NCBI GenBank assembly: GCA_017616925.1
Contig: JAFZXG010000151.1
Coordinates: 1-7,355, forward strand
Direction: 5' to 3'
Source: Clostridia bacterium
GTDB taxonomy: Bacteria; Bacillota; Clostridia; Christensenellales; Borkfalkiaceae
Length of the DNA: 7,355 nucleotides
Each line of letters begins with the position of its first letter. The first letter of the stretch is position 1. The notes under the pieces were generated by a model. It ran no database searches. It was not told the DNA's origin and was given only the letters and a program-made list of their open reading frames with translations. This document shows, one piece after another, positions 1 to 5,773 of the stretch. Both the position numbers and the translations under genes were made by a program.

Positions 1-482
1 GAGGCGAACCGACTTTACACAGCGATATTCCCGATTTTTGAGAAAAAATAAAATCGCTTGGGTTTAAAGTAAAGGTCGATACCAACTGAACCGATCCCCA
101 AACGGTAAAAACGCTTTATGAAAACGGACTTGCCGACTACTTTGCGATGGATATAAAAAACGACAAAGAACATTACGGCGAAATTATAGGTATCACCGAC
201 TACGATACGAAAAAAGTCGAAGAGACCGTTTCGTTCTTTTTATCGGGGAACGCGGATTACGAGTTCAGAACGACTTTGATAAACGAATTCCATAAAGATA
301 AGAATATTGAAAAGATCGGCGAGTGGATAAAGGGCGCGAAAAGGTATTTTCTGCAAAAGTTTAAAAGCGGCGATAATTGCCTTGCCCCCGCGGGACTTTC
401 GGAAGTGCCGAAAGATACCGCGGAAAACTTCATCGAACTACTGAAAAAAGACGTACCGTCCGCTAAACTTCGCGGTTATTGA
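1..482 (+). pseudogene. nrdG: Anaerobic ribonucleotide reductase activating protein (radical SAM), 3' part, interrupted by in-frame TGA
   Basis: This is the C-terminal two thirds of the long (about 230-residue) clostridial form of the NrdG activase. NrdG cleaves S-adenosylmethionine to install the glycyl radical on NrdD. The reading frame is open from the left edge and begins inside the GGEP SAM-binding motif. The CxxxCxxC iron-sulfur motif must lie outside the window. Family marks follow in order: KVKVDTN, ADYFAMDIK, YEFRTTL, GAKRYFLQKF, and the usual C-terminal end LRGY with TGA at 480-482. Within this one continuous frame, TGA at 87-89 replaces the expected Gly codon of DTNG, one base from GGA. 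A restart at Met 147 would give 111 residues lacking the core of the barrel, so I treat the gene as disrupted or misread rather than as a short protein. A DMT transporter gene follows after 20 bases. The nrdD partner lies about 2 kb away on the other strand. Identity is secure; the status of the TGA is not. Confidence 0.85.
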
Positions 483-490
483 TATTATTA

Positions 491-496
491 AAGGAG
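491..496 (+). promoter_or_regulatory. Ribosome binding site of the DMT transporter
   Basis: AAGGAG lies six bases before ATG 503. It fixes that start over an in-frame TTG at 479, which overlaps the nrdG stop and has no comparable site. Seen directly. Confidence 0.85.
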
Positions 497-502
497 AATA
501 AA

Positions 503-1501
503 ATGTACTTCGTCTTTGCCTGCCTTGCTTTGCTGTTCTGGAGCGGATCCGACCTTTTCTCCAAACTCGGCACCTACCAAAAGGACAAATCAAGCCACTG
601 GAAAGTCATCTTTTTCGTGGGTTTAATTATGGGACTTCACGCGATAATCTGTATCGCGGTAAGCCCGCTTATCCCCCCGTTAGAAGAAGGCGCGGACGGC
701 GAGTGGTGGCGGAGTTTAATTTACACCGACTTTACGCCGATGGATTTTATTAGGTATCTGCCCGTTGCCTTTATCTATCTTGCCGCGATGGTCGTGGGCT
801 ATGTGGGGCTAAGGTTCGTAGAACTCTCCATTTCTTCGCCCATCTGTAATTCTTCGGGTTCTCTCGCCTTCGTTATCTGCGTTATTTTGGGCTGCGCGGG
901 GCTAACAGAACTCGAAAACAGCGAACTTGCGTTCACTATCGTCGGTGTCGTTCTTATCACGATAGGCATAATCTTTTTAAGTTTCGTCGAATATAAGGAA
1001 GACGAAGAGATAAAATTAAAGCGGCAGAATCCCAAATATTTTAAGTACACCAAGAGTCTTTGGGCGATACTTATACCCGTTATCTATTTAATAATGGACG
1101 CTCTGGGAACTGTGGGCGATCAGGTCGTCGCCGAGTTCGAGATCTTCGAGATATCAGAGTACGCCGCGAACACCGCGTTCGAGTTTACTTCGCTTTTATT
1201 CGCGGCATTTGCGTTTATCTTCGTTAAGTTTATAAAAAGAGAAAAGTTCTTCTCTATTCCCAAAGAAAACACCCGCTCGCTTATTCTCGGCGGAACGTGT
1301 GAAACGTTTGGGCAGATATTCTATATGGCGGTTATGTTTTCGGACTTCAAGGCGGGTATGCCTATGATCTCCGCGTACTGCGTCTTATCGGTGGTATGGA
1401 GTAGGATATTCTTAAAAGAAAAACTCTCCGTTAAACACTATATCGCGATATTTATGACCTTTGCGGGAATTATTCTTCTCGGTATTTTCTCACCCGTATA
1501 A
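503..1501 (+). CDS. DMT-superfamily (EamA-like) multi-spanning membrane transporter
   Basis: The product is a 332-residue integral membrane protein with about ten hydrophobic segments, roughly at residues 1-22, 34-55, 81-102, 109-133, 140-161, 185-204, 223-244, 261-280, 285-305 and 312-332. They form two five-helix halves joined by a charged cytoplasmic loop at about 162-184 (rich in E, D and K). This is the layout of drug/metabolite (EamA) transporters, as are the end-of-helix motif SRIFLKEKLS before the last helix and the closing GIILLGIF. Substrates in this superfamily range over amino acids, nucleobases, sugars and drugs; nothing here identifies one. The ATG start has AAGGAG six bases upstream. 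The gene sits 20 bases after nrdG with no promoter or terminator between, so it is probably cotranscribed, though a functional link to dNTP synthesis is not shown. It ends at a strong terminator. Confidence 0.85.
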   Translation: MYFVFACLALLFWSGSDLFSKLGTYQKDKSSHWKVIFFVGLIMGLHAIICIAVSPLIPPLEEGADGEWWRSLIYTDFTPMDFIRYLPVAFIYLAAMVVGYVGLRFVELSISSPICNSSGSLAFVICVILGCAGLTELENSELAFTIVGVVLITIGIIFLSFVEYKEDEEIKLKRQNPKYFKYTKSLWAILIPVIYLIMDALGTVGDQVVAEFEIFEISEYAANTAFEFTSLLFAAFAFIFVKFIKREKFFSIPKENTRSLILGGTCETFGQIFYMAVMFSDFKAGMPMISAYCVLSVVWSRIFLKEKLSVKHYIAIFMTFAGIILLGIFSPV

Positions 1502-1517
1502 CTAATAACGGTAAAAT

Positions 1518-1553
1518 AAATCAGCCGACGGCGCGCCGTCGGCTGATTTTTTA
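1518..1553. terminator. Bidirectional Rho-independent terminator between convergent genes
   Basis: A perfect 11-bp GC-rich stem (1521-1531 with 1536-1546) encloses a CGCG loop. It is extended by three A-T pairs on each side. A run of T follows on the plus strand (1547-1552), and a T-rich tail (TTTATTTTAC) follows on the minus strand. It serves the plus-strand transporter and the minus-strand nrdD-trxB operon. Confidence 0.93.
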
Positions 1554-1572
1554 GTTTTATATTTTAAGTTTT

Positions 1573-2490
1573 TTAGCCGTCTATATACAGCGTCGCTTTG
1601 GTGGCGGCGATCCCGCCGTACGCGACTGCGGTTATTACCTGTCGAACCGCTTTCGTTCTGCAATCGCCCGCGACGAACACGCCTTCGGTTCTCGTCGTGC
1701 AGTTCTCGTCCGCTATAATGTACCCGTCCTTATCGAGATCGACTAAATTCGCAAACGCCTTGTTGTCGGGGATTTGACCTATCGCCACGAAAACCGCGGG
1801 GATCTCGTGCGTTTTGACGTTGCCGTCCTTATCCTTATAGAGTATCGCGATAAGTTCCTTGTCGCCCACGAAATCCACGACCGAAGTATTCGGTCTCCAC
1901 TCCACGTTCGTCCTTTTCTTCATCGCGGTGACGAGTTGTTTATCGCCGAAGAATTTATCGAATAAAGTATAGACGTAAACTTTTTTGCAGTATCCCGAAA
2001 GAAGAAGAACGTACTGAAGGGCGGTGTTCGCGTCGCCTATAACGGCGACTTCTTTGCCCTTATAAAACGCCCCGTCGCATATCGCGCAGTAATAGACGCC
2101 TTTTCCTACGAGATCTTCTCTATTAGACTGCGTGCGAAGGTGCTTGTGTTTTACGCCAGTTGCAAGTATTACGGACCTTGCCTTATACTCGTTGTACTCC
2201 GTCTTTACCGTAAATATCTTATCTTCGCCCTTTTCGATACCTACGACGTTCTCGACTTCGAGTTCCGCGCCCTGCGCGATTATCTGTTCGTAAAGATTGT
2301 CGGCGAACTCTTCTCCGCTTATTTCCTTTATGGTGGGGTAGTTCTCCAAGCGCGGCGACGTCGCTATCTGCCCGCCCAAACTCTCTTTTTCAAGTACCAG
2401 AACGGTTTTATCGTTCCGTCTTGCGTAGAGCGCGGCGGTCATGCCCGCCGCGCCCGCGCCGATGACTATAATATCGTAGATCTCTTTCAT
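1573..2490 (-). CDS. trxB: Thioredoxin-reductase-like flavoprotein with an altered NADPH site (FFTR-like)
   Basis: The 305-residue length is normal for low-molecular-weight thioredoxin reductase. The N-terminal FAD motif GAGAAG is at 11-16, the redox-active CAIC at 135-138 followed by DGAF, and the second FAD motif GVFVAGD at 270-276. The NAD(P)H domain is atypical. The usual GGGDSA nucleotide loop is GDANTA (152-157), and the HRRxxxR stretch that grips the 2'-phosphate of NADPH is replaced by TLFDKFFGD (175-183). Known ferredoxin-dependent flavin thioredoxin reductases of clostridia likewise keep FAD and CxxC but lack NADPH motifs, so I infer ferredoxin rather than NADPH as donor. The ATG overlaps the nrdD stop (TAATG), implying translational coupling; only a weak GAGAG precedes it. 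The likely partner is the glutaredoxin domain fused to NrdD. Family assignment is firm; the electron donor is inferred. Confidence 0.88.
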   Translation of the reverse strand: MKEIYDIIVIGAGAAGMTAALYARRNDKTVLVLEKESLGGQIATSPRLENYPTIKEISGEEFADNLYEQIIAQGAELEVENVVGIEKGEDKIFTVKTEYNEYKARSVILATGVKHKHLRTQSNREDLVGKGVYYCAICDGAFYKGKEVAVIGDANTALQYVLLLSGYCKKVYVYTLFDKFFGDKQLVTAMKKRTNVEWRPNTSVVDFVGDKELIAILYKDKDGNVKTHEIPAVFVAIGQIPDNKAFANLVDLDKDGYIIADENCTTRTEGVFVAGDCRTKAVRQVITAVAYGGIAATKATLYIDG

Positions 2491-4859
2491 TATTTTACGC
2501 TCTCAATATATTTTCTTATCTCACTCGCGTTGTCGTAAGCCTTGTATCCGCTGCCTTCGGGAACTAAAAGCGTGGGCGCTTTCTTCACGCCGTACTTTAA
2601 GGTCGTTTCCTTATCTTCTTCGGCGTCCACGACGGCGTACTTTATCCCCGCTTTATCAAGCATCATTTTAGACGTTTTGCAGTTAGGGCAACCCTGTCTC
2701 GTAAAAAGCGTAAGCCCGTCGAGTTCCGCGGTTTCGGTCTTGGGCTTTTCCGAGTCGCAATCGGCGTGCGCTTTCTTCTCGAAATGAGAATTCGCTATAT
2801 CGTAAACCTTTCTGTCGGCGAATTCCTGTCTCTTTCCGTCGTTCCAGTTCTGAACGGGACGATAGTATCCGGTTATACGGCTGTAAACTTCGGTGGTTTT
2901 GCCGCAGATAGGACAGGAATACACTTCGCCCGCGATATAGCCGTGTTCCGAACATACCGAATAAGTCGGCGACATGGTGTAGTACGGAAGCCTGTAATTT
3001 TCCGCGATCTTACGGACTAAATTCGCCGCCGCCTTCCAGTCGGGAAGTTTCTGTCCCAAAAACGCGTGGAAAACAGTACCCGAAGTGTATAAAGTCTGCA
3101 ATTCGTCCTGTATGTCGAGTGCCGAGAATATATCTTCGGTAAACCCTACGGGCAGGTGCGAACTGTTGGTGTAGTACGGCGTTTCGTTCATATCGGACGC
3201 CGTGATTATATCGGGATATCTCTTTCTGTCGTGTTTGGCGAGCCTAAAGGACGTAGATTCCGCGGGAGTCGCTTCAAGGTTATAAAGGTCGCCGTACTGT
3301 TCCTGATAGTCGGACAATTTGTTTCTCATAAAGTTGAGAACGTCTTTGGTGAATTCCTGCGCTTCGGGAGTGGTAAGATTTTTCCCTATCCACTTGGCGT
3401 TTAAGCACGCTTCGTTCATACCGACGAGTCCTATCGTGGAGAAATGGTTGTCGAAAGTACCCAGATATCTCTTGGTGTAAGGATAAAGCCCCGCTTCCAA
3501 AAGTTTGGTTATGGTGTCTCTCTTTACCTTTAAGGATCTCGCGGAAATATCCATTAAGCGTTTTAATCTCTCGTAGAACTCTTCCTGCGTTTTTGAAAGA
3601 TACGATATTTTCGGCATATTGATCGTAACCACGCCGACCGAACCCGTGCTTTCGCCGCTGCCGAAGTATCCGCCCGATTTTTTACGGAGTTCTCTTAAAT
3701 CGAGACGAAGCCTGCAGCACATAGAACGCACGTCCGACGGTTCCATATCCGAATTTATATAGTTTGAAAAATACGGAGTGCCGTACTTTGCGGTCATCTC
3801 GAAAAGAAGTTTATTGTTCTCGGTCTCCGACCAGTCGAAATCGCGGGTGATCGAATAAGTAGGTATGGGATACTGGAATCCCCTGCCGTTCGCGTCGCCT
3901 TCTATCATTATTTCGATAAAGGCTTTATTGACCATCGCCATTTCTTTTTCGCAGTCTTTATATTTAAAATCCATTTCCTTTCCGCCGACGATCGCGTTCA
4001 TTTCGGCAAGGTCGTTCGGAACTACCCAGTCGAGCGTGATGTTGGTAAACGGCGACTGCGTACCCCAGCGGGACGGAGTATTTACGCCGTAAATAAAGGA
4101 CTGTATGCACTGTTTTACTTCTTTATAGGTAAGATTATCGGCTTTGACGAACGGCGCAAGGTAAGTGTCGAAAGACGAGAACGCCTGCGCACCCGCCCAC
4201 TCGTTCTGCATAATGCCCAAAAAGTTTACCATCTGGTTGCAAAGCGTCGAAAGGTGCGATGCGGGAGAAGACGTGATCTTTCCGGGAACGCCGCCCAGAC
4301 CTTCTTTAATGAGTTGACGGAGCGACCAGCCCGCGCAATAACCCGTGAGCATGGAAAGATCGTGAATATGGATATCGGCGTTCCTGTGCGCCTCGGCTAT
4401 TTCGTCGTCGTAAACTTCCGAAAGCCAGTAGTTCGCCGTGACAGCGCCGGAGTTAGACAGAATAAGTCCGCCGACCGAATAAGTGACCGTGGAGTTTTCT
4501 TTAACGCGCCAGTCCGAAACTTTAAGATAGTCGTCCACGATCTTCTTATAATCTACGAGCGTATCGCCTATGTTACGGACTTTTTCGCGCTGTTTACGGT
4601 AAAGGATATAACTCTTCGCGACATCGACGTAACCCGCCTGAATAAGCACGACTTCGGCGCTATCCTGAATATCTTCGACGCCTATTACGTTATCCTTTAT
4701 CTTTTTCGCGAAGTCGGCGGTAACCCTTAAAGCCAACATGTTGAGAATATCGGCGGTGTAATTTACTCCCTTCGCGTTGAAAGCTTTAGAAAGCGCCGTC
4801 GTTATCTTCGACATATCGAATTCTACTAATTTACCGTCTCTTTTCTTTACCTGATACAT
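2490..4859 (-). CDS. nrdD: Anaerobic (class III) ribonucleoside-triphosphate reductase with fused C-terminal glutaredoxin domain
   Basis: The enzyme makes dNTPs from NTPs by glycyl-radical chemistry in the cytosol. With the ATG at 4859 it has 789 residues. In order: ATP-cone allosteric domain about 2-90 (YQVKKRDGKLVEFD onward); barrel with HIHDL (164-168), Cys175 in YCAGW, and the Cys381-Cys382 pair in MCCRLRLD, where the second Cys is the likely thiyl-radical residue; zinc site CSEH (from 636) and CPIC (649-652); glycyl-radical loop RITGYYRP with Gly664. NrdD normally ends soon after this loop. Here a linker with Cys701 leads to an extra glutaredoxin/NrdH-like domain, about 715-789, with CPNC (724-727) and the APT cis-proline at 762. 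The chosen ATG has GGGAG eight bases upstream, whereas an upstream in-frame GTG at 4901 lies inside the promoter -10. The downstream gene encodes a thioredoxin-reductase-like flavoprotein. Upstream NrdR boxes suggest control by NrdR. Identity is very secure. Confidence 0.97.
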   Translation of the reverse strand: MYQVKKRDGKLVEFDMSKITTALSKAFNAKGVNYTADILNMLALRVTADFAKKIKDNVIGVEDIQDSAEVVLIQAGYVDVAKSYILYRKQREKVRNIGDTLVDYKKIVDDYLKVSDWRVKENSTVTYSVGGLILSNSGAVTANYWLSEVYDDEIAEAHRNADIHIHDLSMLTGYCAGWSLRQLIKEGLGGVPGKITSSPASHLSTLCNQMVNFLGIMQNEWAGAQAFSSFDTYLAPFVKADNLTYKEVKQCIQSFIYGVNTPSRWGTQSPFTNITLDWVVPNDLAEMNAIVGGKEMDFKYKDCEKEMAMVNKAFIEIMIEGDANGRGFQYPIPTYSITRDFDWSETENNKLLFEMTAKYGTPYFSNYINSDMEPSDVRSMCCRLRLDLRELRKKSGGYFGSGESTGSVGVVTINMPKISYLSKTQEEFYERLKRLMDISARSLKVKRDTITKLLEAGLYPYTKRYLGTFDNHFSTIGLVGMNEACLNAKWIGKNLTTPEAQEFTKDVLNFMRNKLSDYQEQYGDLYNLEATPAESTSFRLAKHDRKRYPDIITASDMNETPYYTNSSHLPVGFTEDIFSALDIQDELQTLYTSGTVFHAFLGQKLPDWKAAANLVRKIAENYRLPYYTMSPTYSVCSEHGYIAGEVYSCPICGKTTEVYSRITGYYRPVQNWNDGKRQEFADRKVYDIANSHFEKKAHADCDSEKPKTETAELDGLTLFTRQGCPNCKTSKMMLDKAGIKYAVVDAEEDKETTLKYGVKKAPTLLVPEGSGYKAYDNASEIRKYIESVK

Positions 4860-4867
4860 ACTTTTAT

Positions 4868-4872
4868 CTCCC
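4868..4872 (-). promoter_or_regulatory. Ribosome binding site of nrdD
   Basis: GGGAG on the minus strand lies eight bases before ATG 4859. It decides the nrdD start, and the protein then begins MYQVKKRDGK as is usual for ATP-cone NrdD proteins. Confidence 0.85.
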
Positions 4873-4899
4873 GTATCTTTATTTCTTTTAAGCCTTTTC

Positions 4900-4929
4900 A
4901 CTATACCATTTTCGCCCGTTGCTTGTCAA
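4900..4929 (-). promoter_or_regulatory. Sigma-70-type promoter of nrdD-trxB
   Basis: On the minus strand, a perfect -35 TTGACA (4929-4924) and -10 TATAGT (4905-4900) are separated by 18 bases, with TG one base before the -10 (TGG-TATAGT). Transcription would begin near 4893, giving a leader of about 34 bases that holds the GGGAG site. Confidence 0.85.
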
Positions 4930-4936
4930 TACTTTT

Positions 4937-4952
4937 TCACAATATTTTGTAA
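4937..4952. promoter_or_regulatory. NrdR box, promoter-proximal (weaker)
   Basis: TCACAATATTTTGTAA matches the NrdR consensus acaCwAtATaTwGtgt at 12 of 16 positions. It lies eight bases upstream of the nrdD -35 and 32 bp (about three helical turns) from the stronger box. Paired boxes on the same helix face are the known NrdR operator layout. NrdR is the ATP/dATP-sensing repressor of ribonucleotide reductase genes. Confidence 0.75.
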
Positions 4953-4968
4953 ATATTTTTTGAAATAA

Positions 4969-4984
4969 CCACAATATATTGTGT
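4969..4984. promoter_or_regulatory. NrdR box, promoter-distal (strong)
   Basis: CCACAATATATTGTGT matches the NrdR consensus at 15 of 16 positions and contains a perfect 14-bp palindrome (4970-4983). With the box at 4937-4952 it forms a typical NrdR operator pair upstream of nrdD. It also sits just beyond the terminator of the small membrane protein gene, so nrdD-trxB is the only plausible target. Confidence 0.92.
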
Positions 4985-4995
4985 TTTGTTATAAA

Positions 4996-5037
4996 AATAA
5001 AGGTCTTTCCGAAAAATACGGAAAGACCTTTATTTTT
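4996..5037 (-). terminator. Rho-independent terminator of the small membrane protein gene
   Basis: A 13-bp perfect stem AAAGGTCTTTCCG/CGGAAAGACCTTT (4999-5011 with 5019-5031) has a 7-base loop and further A-T pairs. Read on the minus strand it is followed by TTATTTTTATA. It begins nine bases after the TAA of the 73-residue gene and isolates that gene from the nrdD operator region. Confidence 0.9.
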
Positions 5038-5045
5038 TGTTAAAA

Positions 5046-5267
5046 TTAAACGTTTAATAATCTGCAAATGGACTTATTCATTATCATGCAGATAAGATCA
5101 AGAATCCAGATGATCCAGCCGCCCAAGAAGATACGGATGATCCCCGCGACGATCTTGCCTTCCTGAATTCTGGTGATGATACCGCAGATCCACGCCGTTA
5201 TCGGAATGATTGCGAGAATCAAACTGACGATCCATTCAAGTCCGAAATAATCATTTTTTGCTGCCAT
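5046..5267 (-). CDS. Small two-helix membrane protein, function unknown
   Basis: The 73-residue protein has a short polar N-terminus (MAAKNDYFG), a first hydrophobic helix at about 12-32, a turn with charged residues (RIQEGK, 33-38), and a second helix at about 40-63 rich in Ile, Trp and Gly. It ends in a basic tail. The WICGI, GKIVAGIIR and WIIWILDL segments look conserved in style, and I have the impression of similar short proteins in clostridia, but I cannot name a family. AGGAG lies eight bases before the ATG, a promoter is visible upstream, and a terminator follows, so it is a well-formed single-gene unit. The inner membrane is the likely location. It is real as a gene with good confidence; its role is unknown. 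Confidence 0.75.
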   Translation of the reverse strand: MAAKNDYFGLEWIVSLILAIIPITAWICGIITRIQEGKIVAGIIRIFLGGWIIWILDLICMIMNKSICRLLNV

Positions 5268-5299
5268 AATAAAAACTCCTTTTTTTATTTTCTACGACA

Positions 5300-5328
5300 A
5301 TTATACTACTAAAAAATGAAAATGTATA
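5300..5328 (-). promoter_or_regulatory. Promoter of the small membrane protein gene
   Basis: On the minus strand, -10 TATAAT is perfect (5305-5300). A partial -35 TATACA (5328-5323) lies 17 bases upstream. The following leader carries the AGGAG site. It is divergent from the tRNA promoter in the same AT-rich gap (5268-5426). Confidence 0.65.
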
Positions 5329-5376
5329 TACAAATTTAAAAAAAAATTAAAAAAATTTTTTAAAGTCGAAATAAAG

Positions 5377-5405
5377 TTGCAAATTTTATGAAAATATATT
5401 AAAAT
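5377..5405 (+). promoter_or_regulatory. Promoter of tRNA-Ser
   Basis: -35 TTGCAA (5377-5382), a 17-base spacer and -10 TAAAAT (5400-5405). Transcription would start about 15 bases before the tRNA. The flanking stretch 5334-5362 is almost pure A and T, as is common upstream of stable RNA genes. Confidence 0.65.
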
Positions 5406-5426
5406 AGTGTGCGGATTTAAGGACAC

Positions 5427-5514
5427 GGAGAGGTGTCAGAGTGGTCTAATGTGCCCGCTTGGAAAGCGAGTATAGTGAAAGCTATCGGAGGTTCGAATCC
5501 TCTCCTCTCCGCCA
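5427..5514 (+). tRNA. tRNA-Ser (anticodon GGA)
   Basis: This 88-base tRNA has an encoded CCA. The acceptor stem is GGAGAGG (5427-5433) with CCTCTCC (5504-5510), discriminator G5511, CCA 5512-5514. The anticodon loop TTGGAAA (5459-5465) puts GGA at 5461-5463, reading UCC and UCU. The long variable arm (5471-5486, stem ATAG/CTAT) is typical of serine tRNAs. The T arm is GGAGG, TTCGAAT, CCTCT (5487-5503, one G-U pair). The anticodon stem CCCGC/GCGAG has a C-A mismatch at its second pair (5455 with 5469). It is a single-gene unit with its own promoter and terminator. Confidence 0.97.
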
Positions 5515-5560
5515 AAGGTATCCAAAATCGAACCTTGATTTCGGATACCTTTTTCTTTTT
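5514..5560 (+). terminator. Rho-independent terminator after tRNA-Ser
   Basis: AAAGGTATCC (5514-5523) pairs with GGATACCTTT (5543-5552). An inner AAATC/GATTT stem is separated by a single A-C mismatch, with a 7-base loop. TTTTTCTTTTT follows. The left arm starts at the last base of CCA, so the tRNA is terminated immediately. Confidence 0.92.
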
Positions 5561-5569
5561 GTATTCAAC

Positions 5570-5725
5570 TTAATTACGTTTTAAACTCAAATATTTCTTC
5601 TGTAGTTTGTTTCGGCGGTCAAAGACGGTAGACGTAGCACAGGATATCGTTCTCGCCGTTTCGGATAAAGACTTACCGCTTAATAGACAGTCAAGCACTT
5701 TAAGTTCGTTTTCGTTAAGTTCGAG
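5570..5725 (-). pseudogene. Remnant of a helix-turn-helix gene (sigma region 4/LuxR-like C-terminus)
   Basis: A 51-codon open frame on the minus strand ends at TAA (5572-5570) and is preceded directly by two in-frame TAA codons, with no usable start. It reads as a C-terminal DNA-binding domain: LELNENELKVLDCLLSGKS, then LSETARTISC (first helix and turn), TSTVFDRRNKLQKKY (recognition helix) and SLKRN. The pattern LxExExKVLxxxLxGKS with ExA and xSTVxxR is that of sigma-70 region 4 and LuxR-type helix-turn-helix domains. I infer a truncated transcription-factor gene whose 5' part has been lost; nothing coding in this family precedes it. A short product from an internal GTG (V10) is possible but has no ribosome binding site I can see. 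Confidence 0.5.
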
Positions 5726-5734
5726 TTATTAAGC

Positions 5735-5761
5735 GTTTATAAAGCGATTATATTTATAAAC
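5735..5761. repeat. AT-rich inverted repeat after the lipoprotein gene
   Basis: GTTTATAAA (5735-5743) and TTTATAAAC (5753-5761) form a perfect 9-bp stem with a 9-base loop, just past the lipoprotein stop. There is no T-run on either side, so it is at best a weak terminator. The whole gene-poor stretch 5561-5773 holds only this and the helix-turn-helix remnant. Confidence 0.5.
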
Positions 5762-5773
5762 AATTTACTTATT

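Noticed and set aside
87..89. TGA as a reassigned glycine or selenocysteine codon
   Set aside because: Only one internal TGA is seen. Two genes end naturally at TGA, all other Gly residues use GGN, and Gly rather than Cys/Sec is expected here. Not excluded, but not favoured.
479..502. TTG start eight codons upstream of the transporter ATG
   Set aside because: It overlaps the nrdG stop and has no ribosome binding site; ATG 503 has AAGGAG at ideal spacing.
2140..2538. 132-codon plus-strand ORF antisense to trxB
   Set aside because: Shadow of trxB; low-complexity hydrophobic/arginine-rich translation with no family features.
4254..4730. 158-codon plus-strand ORF antisense to nrdD
   Set aside because: It lies wholly within the well-supported nrdD coding region, has no recognisable domain or ribosome binding site, and looks like a shadow of GC-rich third positions.
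4860..4901. GTG start giving NrdD 14 more residues
   Set aside because: The GTG lies in the -10 element of the promoter, has no Shine-Dalgarno sequence, and the ATP cone begins naturally at ATG 4859.
5735..5761. Hairpin as a Rho-independent terminator
   Set aside because: Stem is AT-only and no T-run follows on either strand.
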